This document shows positions 17,545-25,693 of a DNA stretch of 38,115 nucleotides, piece after piece. The stretch is from the NCBI GenBank assembly GCA_905235515.1, contig CAJOLV010000011.1, positions 1-38,115 on the forward strand, in the 5' to 3' direction. This stretch comes from an uncultured Bacilli bacterium (GTDB lineage: Bacteria > Bacillota_I > Bacilli_A > RFN20 > CAG-826). The translations under genes were made by a program, and so were the position numbers. A model generated the notes under the pieces. That model was given only the letters and a program-made list of their open reading frames with translations. It did no database searches and was not told the DNA's origin. Positions within the stretch are counted from its first letter, which is position 1. Each line of letters begins with the position of its first letter.

Positions 17545-17969
17545 TATTCCCCAGCGAGTCTTTCAGCAATTGTTTCAAAGTCATTTTCAATGGAGGAGAT
17601 ATATTCTTGATATTTCTTCTCGTCCCAGACTTCGATATGATCACCGGCGCCTAATACTACGACATCTTTACCAATGTGATATTTAGCTAATAAAGCTTGT
17701 GGGAGTTGCACTCTACCCATCTTATCGACGTCAAGGTCCATAACACTAGCGAGTTTAATACGGAGATAATCACGATTTTCCTTTTTATTGAAGGAAAGAG
17801 ATTCTAATTCTTCGACTAACTTCTCAAATGATTCTTCTTTAAAGATTGATAAAGCGCCATCAAAGCCTTTCATAATGAAGATTTTAAGGCCTAATTCATC
17901 ACGCATTTTTCTCGGGATGACTAAGCGTCCTTTATCATCTAAAGAATGTGAGTAGTTTCCAAAGAACAT
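17544..17969 (-). CDS. mraZ: Transcriptional regulator MraZ
   Basis: AbrB-like DNA-binding protein with two repeats of the swapped-hairpin domain: NYSHSLDDKGRLVIPRKMR near the N-terminus and VDKMGRVQLPQALL in the second half. From ATG 17969 it has 141 residues, the normal family length. The upstream in-frame ATG at 18020 would put the operator repeats inside the gene and is rejected. Three GTGG-type boxes at 10-bp spacing lie just before the start, so autorepression is very likely. Confidence 0.95.
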   Translation of the reverse strand: MFFGNYSHSLDDKGRLVIPRKMRDELGLKIFIMKGFDGALSIFKEESFEKLVEELESLSFNKKENRDYLRIKLASVMDLDVDKMGRVQLPQALLAKYHIGKDVVVLGAGDHIEVWDEKKYQEYISSIENDFETIAERLAGE

Positions 17970-17972
17970 ATT

Positions 17973-17998
17973 TCCCACTTTTTCCCACTTTCTACCAC
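17973..17998 (-). promoter_or_regulatory. MraZ operator: three direct boxes
   Basis: On the minus strand GTGGTA (17993-17998), GTGGGA (17983-17988) and GTGGGA (17973-17978), each separated by 4 nt, i.e. one per helical turn. This is the known layout of MraZ binding sites upstream of mraZ. Here they lie between the predicted transcription start and the ATG. Confidence 0.8.
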
Positions 17999-18009
17999 TT
18001 GGTGAAATT

Positions 18010-18039
18010 ATTATAAACAATAAATATACATTTAATCAA
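18010..18039 (-). promoter_or_regulatory. Sigma-A promoter of mraZ
   Basis: Minus strand: -35 TTGATT (18034-18039), 18-bp spacer, -10 TATAAT (18010-18015). The start would be near 18003, right before the MraZ boxes. Confidence 0.7.
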
Positions 18040-18050
18040 TAGTAAATATA

Positions 18051-18076
18051 AAAAAATCCAAAAATATTTTTTTGGA
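18051..18076 (-). terminator. Terminator of the pheS-pheT-yceD-DJ-1 operon
   Basis: Stem TCCAAAAA/TTTTTGGA (18057-18076) followed on the minus strand by at least six T residues. Confidence 0.7.
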
Positions 18077-18124
18077 CCTTTTTATTTATTTATAAATCTA
18101 CGATTTATAAAATTAATAACTATG

Positions 18125-18667
18125 CTATTTAATGCCTTGAATTTGGTTTTTAATTTTCAAAAATTGTTCTTCGCCCAATAACTTTTTAACAACTAACAAG
18201 GCAAAGTCATTAGTGAAATACATGCTTCTACCAGTAAGTATGTTACCATCTATGCAAGTTTGTTTACCGGTGTAATTACCTTGATAGCCGACTTCCCAAC
18301 CTGGATAACAAGTAAATTTCTTACCTTTTAAATAACCACGTTTTCCAAGCAAACTTGGACCAGCGCAGATACTGGCAATCACTTTTTGATGTTCTAGGAA
18401 GTGTTTTATGACCTCATCCAATAGGATGAAATTATCTAAATTTGTCACCCCTAATTTACCACCTGGGATATAAAGGCAATCAAATGATTGATAATTCTTA
18501 TGAAATGGCACAACTTTGATTAATAGTTGATGAGAAGAAAGGATTTCAAATTCATCAGTGATATTCATCATTTCCACTTCTAATCCAGCGCGGATGAAAA
18601 CATCGCGAGCCGATAAAGCTTCAATTTCTTCTACACCATTAGTGACTAACATTAATACTTTTTTCAT
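18125..18667 (-). CDS. DJ-1/PfpI family protein
   Basis: 180 residues with the DJ-1 fold. The nucleophile elbow is VIASICAGP with Cys101, and the partner glutamate is in GVEEIEAL (Glu13/14). A flavodoxin-like N-terminus MKKVLMLVTNG precedes it. Family members act as protein or nucleotide deglycases, chaperones or glyoxalases; which of these applies cannot be read here. Its ATG overlaps the stop of the yceD-like gene by 4 bp, so it is coupled to it and through it to pheST. Confidence 0.9.
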   Translation of the reverse strand: MKKVLMLVTNGVEEIEALSARDVFIRAGLEVEMMNITDEFEILSSHQLLIKVVPFHKNYQSFDCLYIPGGKLGVTNLDNFILLDEVIKHFLEHQKVIASICAGPSLLGKRGYLKGKKFTCYPGWEVGYQGNYTGKQTCIDGNILTGRSMYFTNDFALLVVKKLLGEEQFLKIKNQIQGIK

Positions 18668-19134
18668 AACTTTAAATCATCCAAAACATCAAATGGAGAA
18701 GTTTTCTTCTCTTTTAATGCATCTTCTTCGCTTAAGACACGATACCCATCTCCACTAGAAGGTAGTTTTGCTCCCTTTTTAATAACTTTTATAGGCACGT
18801 TGCTAACAATTAAGGTGATAACAATTTGATCAATATCAATCTGATTATTGATGATTTCAAATTCATCATCTTCATTATCCATTAATTCAATGGTCTCTTT
18901 GACATTATAAGAATAAGGGATTTCCTCTAATGTATAAGCGCATGTAGTCATCACTTCTCCTTTAATTTTAAAGGAGAGAACGACTAATTCATCATAATTA
19001 ATGACGCTTAAATCCATATGACAAGATTTAATACTTCTCACGTGATATGGATCACCTTGATAAGCCGAAAAGTCCATCTCTTCATGGAAGTTAATTTCTT
19101 TTCCGACCGGTAAGGTTAAGCGATTTAATTTCAT
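18664..19134 (-). CDS. YceD/DUF177 family protein
   Basis: 156 residues with the DUF177 pattern: a central CAYTLEEIPY segment, an acidic stretch (ELMDNEDDEFEI) and the late IDIDQIVITLIVSNVPIKVIKKG. In E. coli and plants the family is linked to 23S rRNA accumulation. In most Firmicutes it sits directly before rpmF (ribosomal protein L32); here a DJ-1 gene takes that place. GAGGATAAA precedes the ATG. It follows pheT by a single base. Confidence 0.8.
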   Translation of the reverse strand: MKLNRLTLPVGKEINFHEEMDFSAYQGDPYHVRSIKSCHMDLSVINYDELVVLSFKIKGEVMTTCAYTLEEIPYSYNVKETIELMDNEDDEFEIINNQIDIDQIVITLIVSNVPIKVIKKGAKLPSSGDGYRVLSEEDALKEKKTSPFDVLDDLKL

Positions 19135-19135
19135 T

Positions 19136-21532
19136 TTATCCTCTTAACTCAGCGTGATAAGTTTTTAATAATTCAAATTTAATCTTATCTTCTACATCAT
19201 TAACTTCTTTATCGGTTAATGTAGCGTCTTCTTTTTGATAGGTGATTGTAATTGCGATAGACTTCTTACTGCTATCGATATGTTCACCTTGATAAACATC
19301 AAAGACTTCTGCATTAGTGACAATGCCTTTACCGGTCACTTTGATGGTTTTAATAATATCTTTACTGGCTACATCTTTATTAATAATAAAGGCTAAGTCT
19401 CTGCTCATCGATGGGAATTTAGGAATTGGTTTCATCTTTGTGACAGAAACTTTTGAATCTAATAATTCATCTAATCTTAGTTCTAAGACTACGACAGGAT
19501 TCTTTCCTAAATCATATTCATTGACCTTTAAAGGGTGTAATTCGCCAAAAACACCAATGAGTTTGTTTTGGAAATATAATCCCGCGGATTTACCGGGATG
19601 TAATTCCTCTAAATGAGATGATAATCTTTCTAATTTATAACGGCTTATTTCAATACCTAAAGTCTCCATAATTCCATCAACAAGACCTTTCATATGATAA
19701 AAATCATATGGGGTTTTCTCTAATAAGCCTTGTCTATTGTCGTTACCCACTAAAACAATCGCTAAATGGTCATGACGAGAATCTTTAGATTGCACGTGAC
19801 TTGTCTCAAATAACGCTAAAGATTTTTCTTGTCTGGCAACATTATAAGTCGCCACTTTTAATAAGGAATGTAAGATATGGGTTCTAAAATGGGAATGTTC
19901 ATCGGTTAATGGGTTTAATAAAACATAAGCTTCTTCATCATTTAATAGATTGAAAAGTTTAACTTCTTTTTCACTCACTAAGGAATATGTTAAACATTCA
20001 TCTAGTCCTTTATCTAATAGATAATTACGAATATTTCTTAATCTAGTTTGTTCTAATGATAAAGCGCCCACTTGCACATCTAATGTTGGAAGGACACTAT
20101 TGACATTTTCATATCCTAATAATCTAATCACTTCTTCACTTAAATCAGCAGAGCAAGTGACATCTAAACGATAAAGAGGAACTGTTACTTTTAAATTGCC
20201 TTTATTGTCTTCTACGATAAAGTTAAGTCTATTTAAGACATCAATAACTTGTTCATTAGAGAATGATGTACCAAGTCTAGCGTTAATTTTATTAACACTA
20301 GTTTCAATAATTTTTTGTTCGCATTTCTCACTTTGATAATTGATTGTATTAGAGAATTCTTTACCTTCACAATAATCTTTGATTAAAGAAGAGGCCATAT
20401 CAATAACAAATTCAGCTTGGAAATGATTTGTTCCTTTGACAAATCTAGAAGAAGATTCAGAGGCTAATCCTAATCTATTACTAGTTCTACGGATGGAAGC
20501 ACCATCAAAGCTCGCGGATTCAATAATGATATGGGTGGATTTTTCGCTCACCGCGCATTCTAAGGAACCCATCACTCCACCCAAACACATTGGTTTGTTA
20601 TTAGAAGCGATGACAATATCACCTTTTAAAACTTTATAAGTCTTTTCATCAAGAGCGACAAAATCACCTTCATAATCATTTTGTGCTTGTAATGCACAAG
20701 CAGGTAATTTATCCGCGTCATACATATGTAATGGTTGACCAGTCATTAACATGACATAGTTACCGATATCAACGATGTTGTTAATACTTCTGATACCCAT
20801 TGATTCAAGAGCTTGCTTAATAAATAATGGGGAATCTTTTATGACGATACCTTTAATTTCTTTACCAGCAAACTGACTACATTTATCGGTCACACTGCCA
20901 ACAGTAAGACTTGTCTTAAAGGTTTCTAATTTTTCAAATTTTGGAAGTTTAACTTCACGGTTAAAAATCGCACCAACTTCTCTAGCGATATTATAAACGG
21001 ATAATAAATCTGGTCTATTGGCTAAAACATTGAGATTTAAGATGACATCATCTAAACCTAAATAGCCTAGAACATTTTCTTCTCCAACTGGAGCATCAGC
21101 GGGTAATTCTTCAATTCCTGCTACTTGTTTTTCACTTAAATATTTAGGATCAACACCTAATTCATTTAAAGAGCAGCACATGCCGTCAGATTCCACGCCC
21201 CTAATGACACCTTTTTTAATTTCTACCTTAGGTAAAATAGCGCCGACTCTAGCGACAATAACCTTTAATCCCTTGCGAGCGTTAGGCGCACCACAAACGA
21301 TTTGATGGACACCATATTTTTCCCCCATATTCACTTTTAAAACATGGAGGTGGTCGCTATCTGGATGCATTTCACATTCAATAATTTCACCAATAATCAA
21401 ATTGGTGCCACTGGCCATATGACTAATCTCTTCAACTTCGACACCGGCAAAAGTTAAACCTTTAGCGATTTCTTCAGCGTTTAATCCCTCTAAGGATACG
21501 TAATTTCTTAATGCTTTTAAACTGACTAACAT
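19136..21532 (-). CDS. pheT: Phenylalanine-tRNA ligase beta subunit
   Basis: 798 residues, full length. Order of domains: the EMAP-type tRNA-binding domain (~residues 40-150), B3/B4 editing domain (~210-365, with GNYVMLMTGQPLHMYD), B5 domain (~400-475), core fold, and the C-terminal FDX-ACB anticodon-binding domain (~705-798). It forms the alpha2beta2 enzyme with PheS encoded just upstream (12 bp gap). AGGAGAG precedes the ATG. Confidence 0.97.
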   Translation of the reverse strand: MLVSLKALRNYVSLEGLNAEEIAKGLTFAGVEVEEISHMASGTNLIIGEIIECEMHPDSDHLHVLKVNMGEKYGVHQIVCGAPNARKGLKVIVARVGAILPKVEIKKGVIRGVESDGMCCSLNELGVDPKYLSEKQVAGIEELPADAPVGEENVLGYLGLDDVILNLNVLANRPDLLSVYNIAREVGAIFNREVKLPKFEKLETFKTSLTVGSVTDKCSQFAGKEIKGIVIKDSPLFIKQALESMGIRSINNIVDIGNYVMLMTGQPLHMYDADKLPACALQAQNDYEGDFVALDEKTYKVLKGDIVIASNNKPMCLGGVMGSLECAVSEKSTHIIIESASFDGASIRRTSNRLGLASESSSRFVKGTNHFQAEFVIDMASSLIKDYCEGKEFSNTINYQSEKCEQKIIETSVNKINARLGTSFSNEQVIDVLNRLNFIVEDNKGNLKVTVPLYRLDVTCSADLSEEVIRLLGYENVNSVLPTLDVQVGALSLEQTRLRNIRNYLLDKGLDECLTYSLVSEKEVKLFNLLNDEEAYVLLNPLTDEHSHFRTHILHSLLKVATYNVARQEKSLALFETSHVQSKDSRHDHLAIVLVGNDNRQGLLEKTPYDFYHMKGLVDGIMETLGIEISRYKLERLSSHLEELHPGKSAGLYFQNKLIGVFGELHPLKVNEYDLGKNPVVVLELRLDELLDSKVSVTKMKPIPKFPSMSRDLAFIINKDVASKDIIKTIKVTGKGIVTNAEVFDVYQGEHIDSSKKSIAITITYQKEDATLTDKEVNDVEDKIKFELLKTYHAELRG

Positions 21533-21544
21533 ATTGTTCTCTCC

Positions 21545-22582
21545 TTAGATTTTCTTCTTGAATTGATGTAAGAATCTTACATCATTAGTGTAAATTTTTC
21601 TGATATCATCGATACCATAACGGAGCATAGCAACTCTTTCGATACCGATGCCAAAGGCAAAGCCGCTATATTCTTCTGGGTCATAACCATTCATTTTTAA
21701 AACATTTGGATGGACCATCCCACCACCTAAGATTTCAATCCAGCCAGTACCTTTACACATATTACAGCCTTTACCGCCACAATTAATACAGCTGATATCA
21801 ACTTCGACAGATGGTTCTGTGAATGGGAAGAAGGAACTTCTTAATCTGATTTCTCTACCTTCACCAAACATCTTTTTAGCGAATAATTCCAATGTCGCTT
21901 TTAAATGACCAATATTAATATTTTTATCCACAACTAAGCCTTCAATTTGGGCGAATTGATGACTATGTGTGGCATCATCATCGTCTCTACGATAAGTCTT
22001 ACCAGGACAAATCATTCTGATTGGTTGACCTTTTTTCTCTAACATCGTTCTCGCTTGCACTGGCGAAGTGTGTGTTCTTAATAATGTATTAGGGTCAATA
22101 TAAAAGGTATCTTGCATATCTCTAGCAGGATGATCCTTTGGAATATTTAATAATTCAAAGTTATATAAATCAGTTTCTACTTCTGGTCCATCTTTGACTT
22201 CAAAGCCCATACCTAAAAAGATATCGGTCATCTCATCTTTAATGATATGAAATGGATTCTTACCACCGACAGAGAAATTTCTACCAGGTAAAGAAATATC
22301 AATTTCTTCACTCATTAATTTTTCTTCTAATTCTTTTTCGCTGATTTCTTTCTCTTTAACTTCTAAAGCTTCAGTGATTGCTAATTTAGTGTCATTGATT
22401 TCTTTACCAGCGTTTTTTCTTTCCTCTGGGTCAAGTTTACCAATCATAGAAAACATCGACATTAATTCAGACTTTTTACTTAAAAAGGTATTTCTAATAT
22501 TTGCGATATGTTCGCTTGTTTTAGATTCTTTAATGCGACTTAAGGCATCATCTAAGATTTCTTTTAAACGAGTTAACGCCAT
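21545..22582 (-). CDS. pheS: Phenylalanine-tRNA ligase alpha subunit
   Basis: 345 residues. The N-terminal coiled coil (~1-85) contacts tRNA. The class II core has motif 2 ([22 protein letters not shown]) and motif 3 ([17 protein letters not shown]). A Cys cluster ([12 protein letters not shown]) just before the [15 protein letters not shown] segment is normal for Firmicute PheS. Strong ribosome site AAAGGAGG. No T-box is visible in the 175-bp upstream gap. Confidence 0.97.
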   Translation of the reverse strand: MALTRLKEILDDALSRIKESKTSEHIANIRNTFLSKKSELMSMFSMIGKLDPEERKNAGKEINDTKLAITEALEVKEKEISEKELEEKLMSEEIDISLPGRNFSVGGKNPFHIIKDEMTDIFLGMGFEVKDGPEVETDLYNFELLNIPKDHPARDMQDTFYIDPNTLLRTHTSPVQARTMLEKKGQPIRMICPGKTYRRDDDDATHSHQFAQIEGLVVDKNINIGHLKATLELFAKKMFGEGREIRLRSSFFPFTEPSVEVDISCINCGGKGCNMCKGTGWIEILGGGMVHPNVLKMNGYDPEEYSGFAFGIGIERVAMLRYGIDDIRKIYTNDVRFLHQFKKKI

Positions 22583-22610
22583 AAGATACCCTCCTTTGAC
22601 TCACTGAAAG

Positions 22611-22653
22611 AGTATATCACAAAGGCATAATAAAAAACACGTTGTTTATTATG
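22611..22653 (-). promoter_or_regulatory. pheS promoter with overlapping palindrome
   Basis: An extended -10 TGA-TATACT (TATACT = 22611-22616, minus strand) gives a start near 22604. The -35 region is poor. A 28-bp inverted repeat (22626-22653) with perfect 9-bp arms CATAATAAA/TTTATTATG covers it, which could be an operator. A second smaller dyad GATATA-TT-TATATC lies at 22659-22672. Confidence 0.4.
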
Positions 22654-22756
22654 TAAATGATATATTTATATCGAAATATCGTTTTTTAAAATAAAAATGT
22701 TTTCAAATCAATGCATTATGATAGAATAAAGCAGGAAAAATTATAAGGAGACAAAA

Positions 22757-23218
22757 ATGAAAGTTTTAAACAAAATGTTAATCGGTGTCGCTTCTGTCGC
22801 AATGCTTACAGCATGTGCAAGCAAAACTGATTATGATTCATTCCACAAAAAAGCAGTTGAAGCTGCTGAAAAAGCCAAAGAAGTTAGCTACAGCGCAGTT
22901 ACAGTTTCTGGTTCTTATGTCGATAATGATGGCAAGAAACAAGACTGGGACAAAATCACAGTTAGTTTTGACAAAGGTATATTCAAACCAACTAATCTCA
23001 CACACGTCGACGAAATCACTATTGCAGGAATACTCAATCTTGCCACTGCACAATTAGTTGGCAACACAGACAACACCACATTCTACGCTGGTTCCTCTTT
23101 CAAAGTCGTTTATGAAAAAGACGATACCAAATCCACAAAATTATACAATCAATATGGTTTGTTAACCTCTTCAAAATCCAGCGATGGTGACAATTTAAAA
23201 GTTTCTTACAAGAAATAA
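22757..23218 (+). CDS. Small secreted lipoprotein of unknown function
   Basis: 153 residues. Signal peptide with lipobox LTAC (Cys20), then an Ala/Lys/Glu-rich helix (FHKKAVEAAEKAKEVSY) and a beta-rich remainder with many Tyr, Lys and Asp. I recognise no domain. The start is secure: AAGGAG lies 7 nt before the ATG, and a -10-like TATGAT/TAGAAT is about 30 bp upstream. It has its own terminator. It should be a substrate of the LspA in this window. Similar small lipoproteins of unknown role are common in Mollicute relatives. Confidence 0.8.
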   Translation: MKVLNKMLIGVASVAMLTACASKTDYDSFHKKAVEAAEKAKEVSYSAVTVSGSYVDNDGKKQDWDKITVSFDKGIFKPTNLTHVDEITIAGILNLATAQLVGNTDNTTFYAGSSFKVVYEKDDTKSTKLYNQYGLLTSSKSSDGDNLKVSYKK

Positions 23219-23242
23219 GTAAATCAATCCATTTATAAAAGG

Positions 23243-23270
23243 TCCGGTTTCAAAAGAAATCGGATTTTTT
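23243..23270 (+). terminator. Terminator of the small lipoprotein gene
   Basis: A 9-bp stem TCCGGTTTC/GAAATCGGA (one G-U) with an AAAA loop, followed by T6. Confidence 0.85.
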
Positions 23271-23306
23271 ATACCATGTTTCTTTAAAGAATTACAATTA
23301 TGATAG

Positions 23307-23524
23307 ATAGGAAGTATAGGTGTGGACCGCGACAAATATATTATGCTCAAAGCCACAGTGGCTAATCGTGACATTATTACACTAGGCATCATAAAGATGA
23401 ATTGAATGTCGATGCTGATGAGGCGCTTGAAATGTTGGCCAATCTCATTCAAGAGGGAATGGTTGAAACATTCGCCTATGATGGCACCCACTTCAAAGTC
23501 ATCAAAGGCAATTCATTTATTTAA
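23307..23524 (+). pseudogene. Frameshifted remnant of an unknown gene
   Basis: Two reading frames join into one protein-like text if a single base is restored near 23386. Frame one runs from 23307 (SIGVDRDKYIMLKATVANRDIITLG). Frame two then continues (HHKDELNVDADEALEMLANL... to KVIKGNSFI) and stops at 23524. Codon use is more GC-rich than the neighbours. There is no ribosome site and no intact start. I do not recognise the family. It could be the C-terminal end of a decayed or horizontally acquired gene; a sequencing or assembly indel is the other option. Confidence 0.5.
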
Positions 23525-23563
23525 AAAAATAAGAGGGAATCTATCTAAAAGGTTCTTTTTTTC

Positions 23564-23607
23564 TTGAATTTTAAAATAAATTGCATACAATGTATTTGTC
23601 ATACAAA
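23564..23607 (+). promoter_or_regulatory. Promoter and tandem palindromic operators of the peroxidase operon
   Basis: -35 TTGAAT (23564-23569), 16-bp spacer, -10 TACAAT (23586-23591). Two dyads overlap and follow it: ATACA-A-TGTAT (23585-23595) and TTTGT-CAT-ACAAA (23595-23607). They resemble TACAAT-rich OhrR operators. The second gene of the operon encodes an OhrR-type regulator. Confidence 0.55.
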
Positions 23608-23619
23608 GGAGGAAAAAAT

Positions 23620-24099
23620 ATGACAGTATATGATTTTAAAGTATTAGACCAACAAGGTAATGAAGTTGGATTAGACAAATATCAAGGTAAAGTGTTACTT
23701 ATTGTTAACACTGCGACCAAATGTGGATTTACCCCACAATACGATGCATTAGAAAATATGTATGAAGAATTAAAAGACCAAGGTTTTGAAATTTTAGATT
23801 TCCCATGTAACCAATTCTTCCGTCAAGCTCCAGGAACTGATGAGGAGATTAATGCTTTCTGCACAATGAAGTTTAATACCAAATTCACAAGATTTAAGAA
23901 AGTGGATGTTAAAGGTAAAGAAGCCTCCCCATTATTCCAATGGTTAATCACCCAAAATAAATCTGGTAAAGCCAAAGCTGTTAAATGGAATTTCACCAAA
24001 TTCTTAATCAATAAAAATGGCGAAGTCGTTGCCAGATTTGAACCAACTGATAAGCCAGAAGATTTCATCGATCAAGTGAAAGCAGAATTAAATAAATAA
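23620..24099 (+). CDS. Glutathione peroxidase-family thiol peroxidase
   Basis: 159 residues from ATG 23620, which follows AAAGGAGG; the longer in-frame start at 23581 lies in the promoter. The thioredoxin fold carries the peroxidatic Cys35 in NTATKCGFTPQY (a cysteine, not selenocysteine, enzyme). The Gln is in FPCNQF (Q65) and the late Trp/Asn in KWNFTKFL; these are the tetrad residues of the family. A Cys63 and a further Cys in NAFCTMKF could act as resolving cysteine. Most bacterial members use thioredoxin rather than glutathione. It heads an operon with an OhrR-type regulator and a CDF transporter. Confidence 0.92.
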   Translation: MTVYDFKVLDQQGNEVGLDKYQGKVLLIVNTATKCGFTPQYDALENMYEELKDQGFEILDFPCNQFFRQAPGTDEEINAFCTMKFNTKFTRFKKVDVKGKEASPLFQWLITQNKSGKAKAVKWNFTKFLINKNGEVVARFEPTDKPEDFIDQVKAELNK

Positions 24100-24101
24100 T
24101 T

Positions 24102-24545
24102 ATGTCTAAGCAATTAGATGAACTATTAAAGCTTGATAATCAACTTTGTTTTCCTTTATATGCGGCGAGCAAAGAGATTATTAGACGTTATAAACCTTTA
24201 TTAGATAAATTAGATATTACGTACACGCAATATATCGTTTTATTAGTCTTATGGGAAAAAGATCAAATCTTAGTGAAAGATTTAGGTTCTAGATTATATC
24301 TAGATTCGGGAACTTTAACGCCACTTTTAAAAAAATTAGAATCTAAAAAAATTATCTCTTTATCAAGAGGGACAAAAGATGGGCGTGAATTAGTTATATC
24401 TTTAACTAAAAAGGGAATAGAATTAAAGAAACAAGCATACCAAATTCCTCAAACTATTGGTGGATGCGTAAAATTAGAAAAGGACGAGGCAATAACTTTA
24501 TATAAGCTTCTTTATAAAGTATTATCCGGTTTAGAAAATGAATAG
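24102..24545 (+). CDS. OhrR-type MarR family peroxide sensor
   Basis: 147 residues with a winged helix. The N-terminus LDNQLCFPLYAASK matches OhrR, with the sensing Cys16. Tyr30 and Tyr41 are at the positions that hold the reduced cysteine in Bacillus OhrR. A second cysteine, Cys122, sits where the resolving Cys of two-cysteine OhrR (Xanthomonas type) is found. The recognition helix region is SGTLTPLLKKLE. It starts 2 bp after the peroxidase stop and overlaps the CDF gene by 8 bp. It probably represses this operon through the palindromes at 23585-23607. No ohr gene is in the window. Confidence 0.88.
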   Translation: MSKQLDELLKLDNQLCFPLYAASKEIIRRYKPLLDKLDITYTQYIVLLVLWEKDQILVKDLGSRLYLDSGTLTPLLKKLESKKIISLSRGTKDGRELVISLTKKGIELKKQAYQIPQTIGGCVKLEKDEAITLYKLLYKVLSGLENE

Positions 24546-25641
24546 AGAAAAAGTCATTGTGAGAACTAGCTTCATGGGCATACTCGCCAATGTTATCTTA
24601 GTCGTGGGAAAAGCGATTATTGGTTTCTTAGCAAATTCAGTGGCGATTATCTTAGATGCAATCAATAATCTAACAGATGCGATTAGTTCCACTATTACGA
24701 TTATCGGCACTAAACTAGCCCATAAAAAACCTGACGCTAAACATCCATATGGTCATGGTAGAGTGGAATATATCACCTCCATGATTATCGCTATTATCGT
24801 TTTAATCACTGGTGGTTTGGCTATCTATAATGCGATTGATTTCATTATTAATCCGACTGAAACTAATTACACTACAATTTCTTTAATTGTTGTTATCGTG
24901 GCAATTGTGGTGAAGATTGGTTTAGGACTCTATTTTAGATTCATGGGTAAAAAGACAAATTCTGATGCTTTAAAAGGATCGGGGATAGATGCCTTGTTTG
25001 ATGCAATATTAACTACCGCTACATTAATTGGTGTTCTTACATCAATGATTTGGGGAGTCAATATTGAAGGCTATTTGGGCATAATTATTGGCTTATTCAT
25101 TCTTAAAACTGGTATTGATATCTTAAGAACATCTTTAAGTCATATTATTGGTGAAAGATTATCAAAAGAAACATCTTTAGAAATTAAATCATTAATTTGT
25201 AAACATCCTGAAGTTATTGGAGCGTACGATTTAATTGTTAACAATTACGGTCCCGAAAGAGCGATTGGCTCTATTCATATTGAGGTGAGAGATGATTTAA
25301 CCGCGAAAGAGATACATTCTTTATCTCGTAATATTGCTGAAGAAGTCTTTGTCCAATATGGAGTTATTATGACTGTGGGTATTTATGCCTCTAATACTTC
25401 AAACGATGAAACTAAAGAAATTAGACAATATATTTCTAGCTTAGTAAAAGAGTATCCAGACATTCAACAATTGCATGGCTTTTATGTTGATAAGGAAAAA
25501 ATGACTATTTCCTTTGATATCATTCTTGATTTCAAATGTCCAAATGTTGAAAAAATTAAAAATGAATTATATGAAAGATTAAAAGAAAAATATCCTTTAT
25601 ATAATTATTACATCGTCATTGATAACGATTTCGCTGATTAG
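24538..25641 (+). CDS. Cation diffusion facilitator (CDF) transporter
   Basis: 367 residues. Six membrane segments in the first ~215 residues, then a cytoplasmic domain. The metal-site segment in TM2 reads DAINNLTDA (D40, N44, D47), and the conserved HPYGHGRVEY loop follows. The TM2 motif resembles Firmicute Mn/Fe-type exporters more than Zn-type, but the metal is not certain. The C-terminal ~150 residues are longer than usual, with two ferredoxin-like stretches (~215-290 and ~295-367). Coupling to an OhrR operon suggests metal efflux as part of the oxidative-stress response. Confidence 0.9.
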   Translation: MNREKVIVRTSFMGILANVILVVGKAIIGFLANSVAIILDAINNLTDAISSTITIIGTKLAHKKPDAKHPYGHGRVEYITSMIIAIIVLITGGLAIYNAIDFIINPTETNYTTISLIVVIVAIVVKIGLGLYFRFMGKKTNSDALKGSGIDALFDAILTTATLIGVLTSMIWGVNIEGYLGIIIGLFILKTGIDILRTSLSHIIGERLSKETSLEIKSLICKHPEVIGAYDLIVNNYGPERAIGSIHIEVRDDLTAKEIHSLSRNIAEEVFVQYGVIMTVGIYASNTSNDETKEIRQYISSLVKEYPDIQQLHGFYVDKEKMTISFDIILDFKCPNVEKIKNELYERLKEKYPLYNYYIVIDNDFAD

Positions 25642-25693
25642 TTATCTGTTACTCATTAATATAATTAGGTTAACTTTAATTATTTATAATTAA

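Noticed and set aside
17970-18020. Longer MraZ start at 18020
   Set aside because: It would translate the three MraZ boxes and lie at the promoter; the family begins MFFGNY-like at 17969.
23195-23491. A 98-codon minus-strand frame opposite the lipoprotein end and the remnant
   Set aside because: It runs through the lipoprotein terminator and lies antisense to better-supported plus-strand features; no ribosome site.
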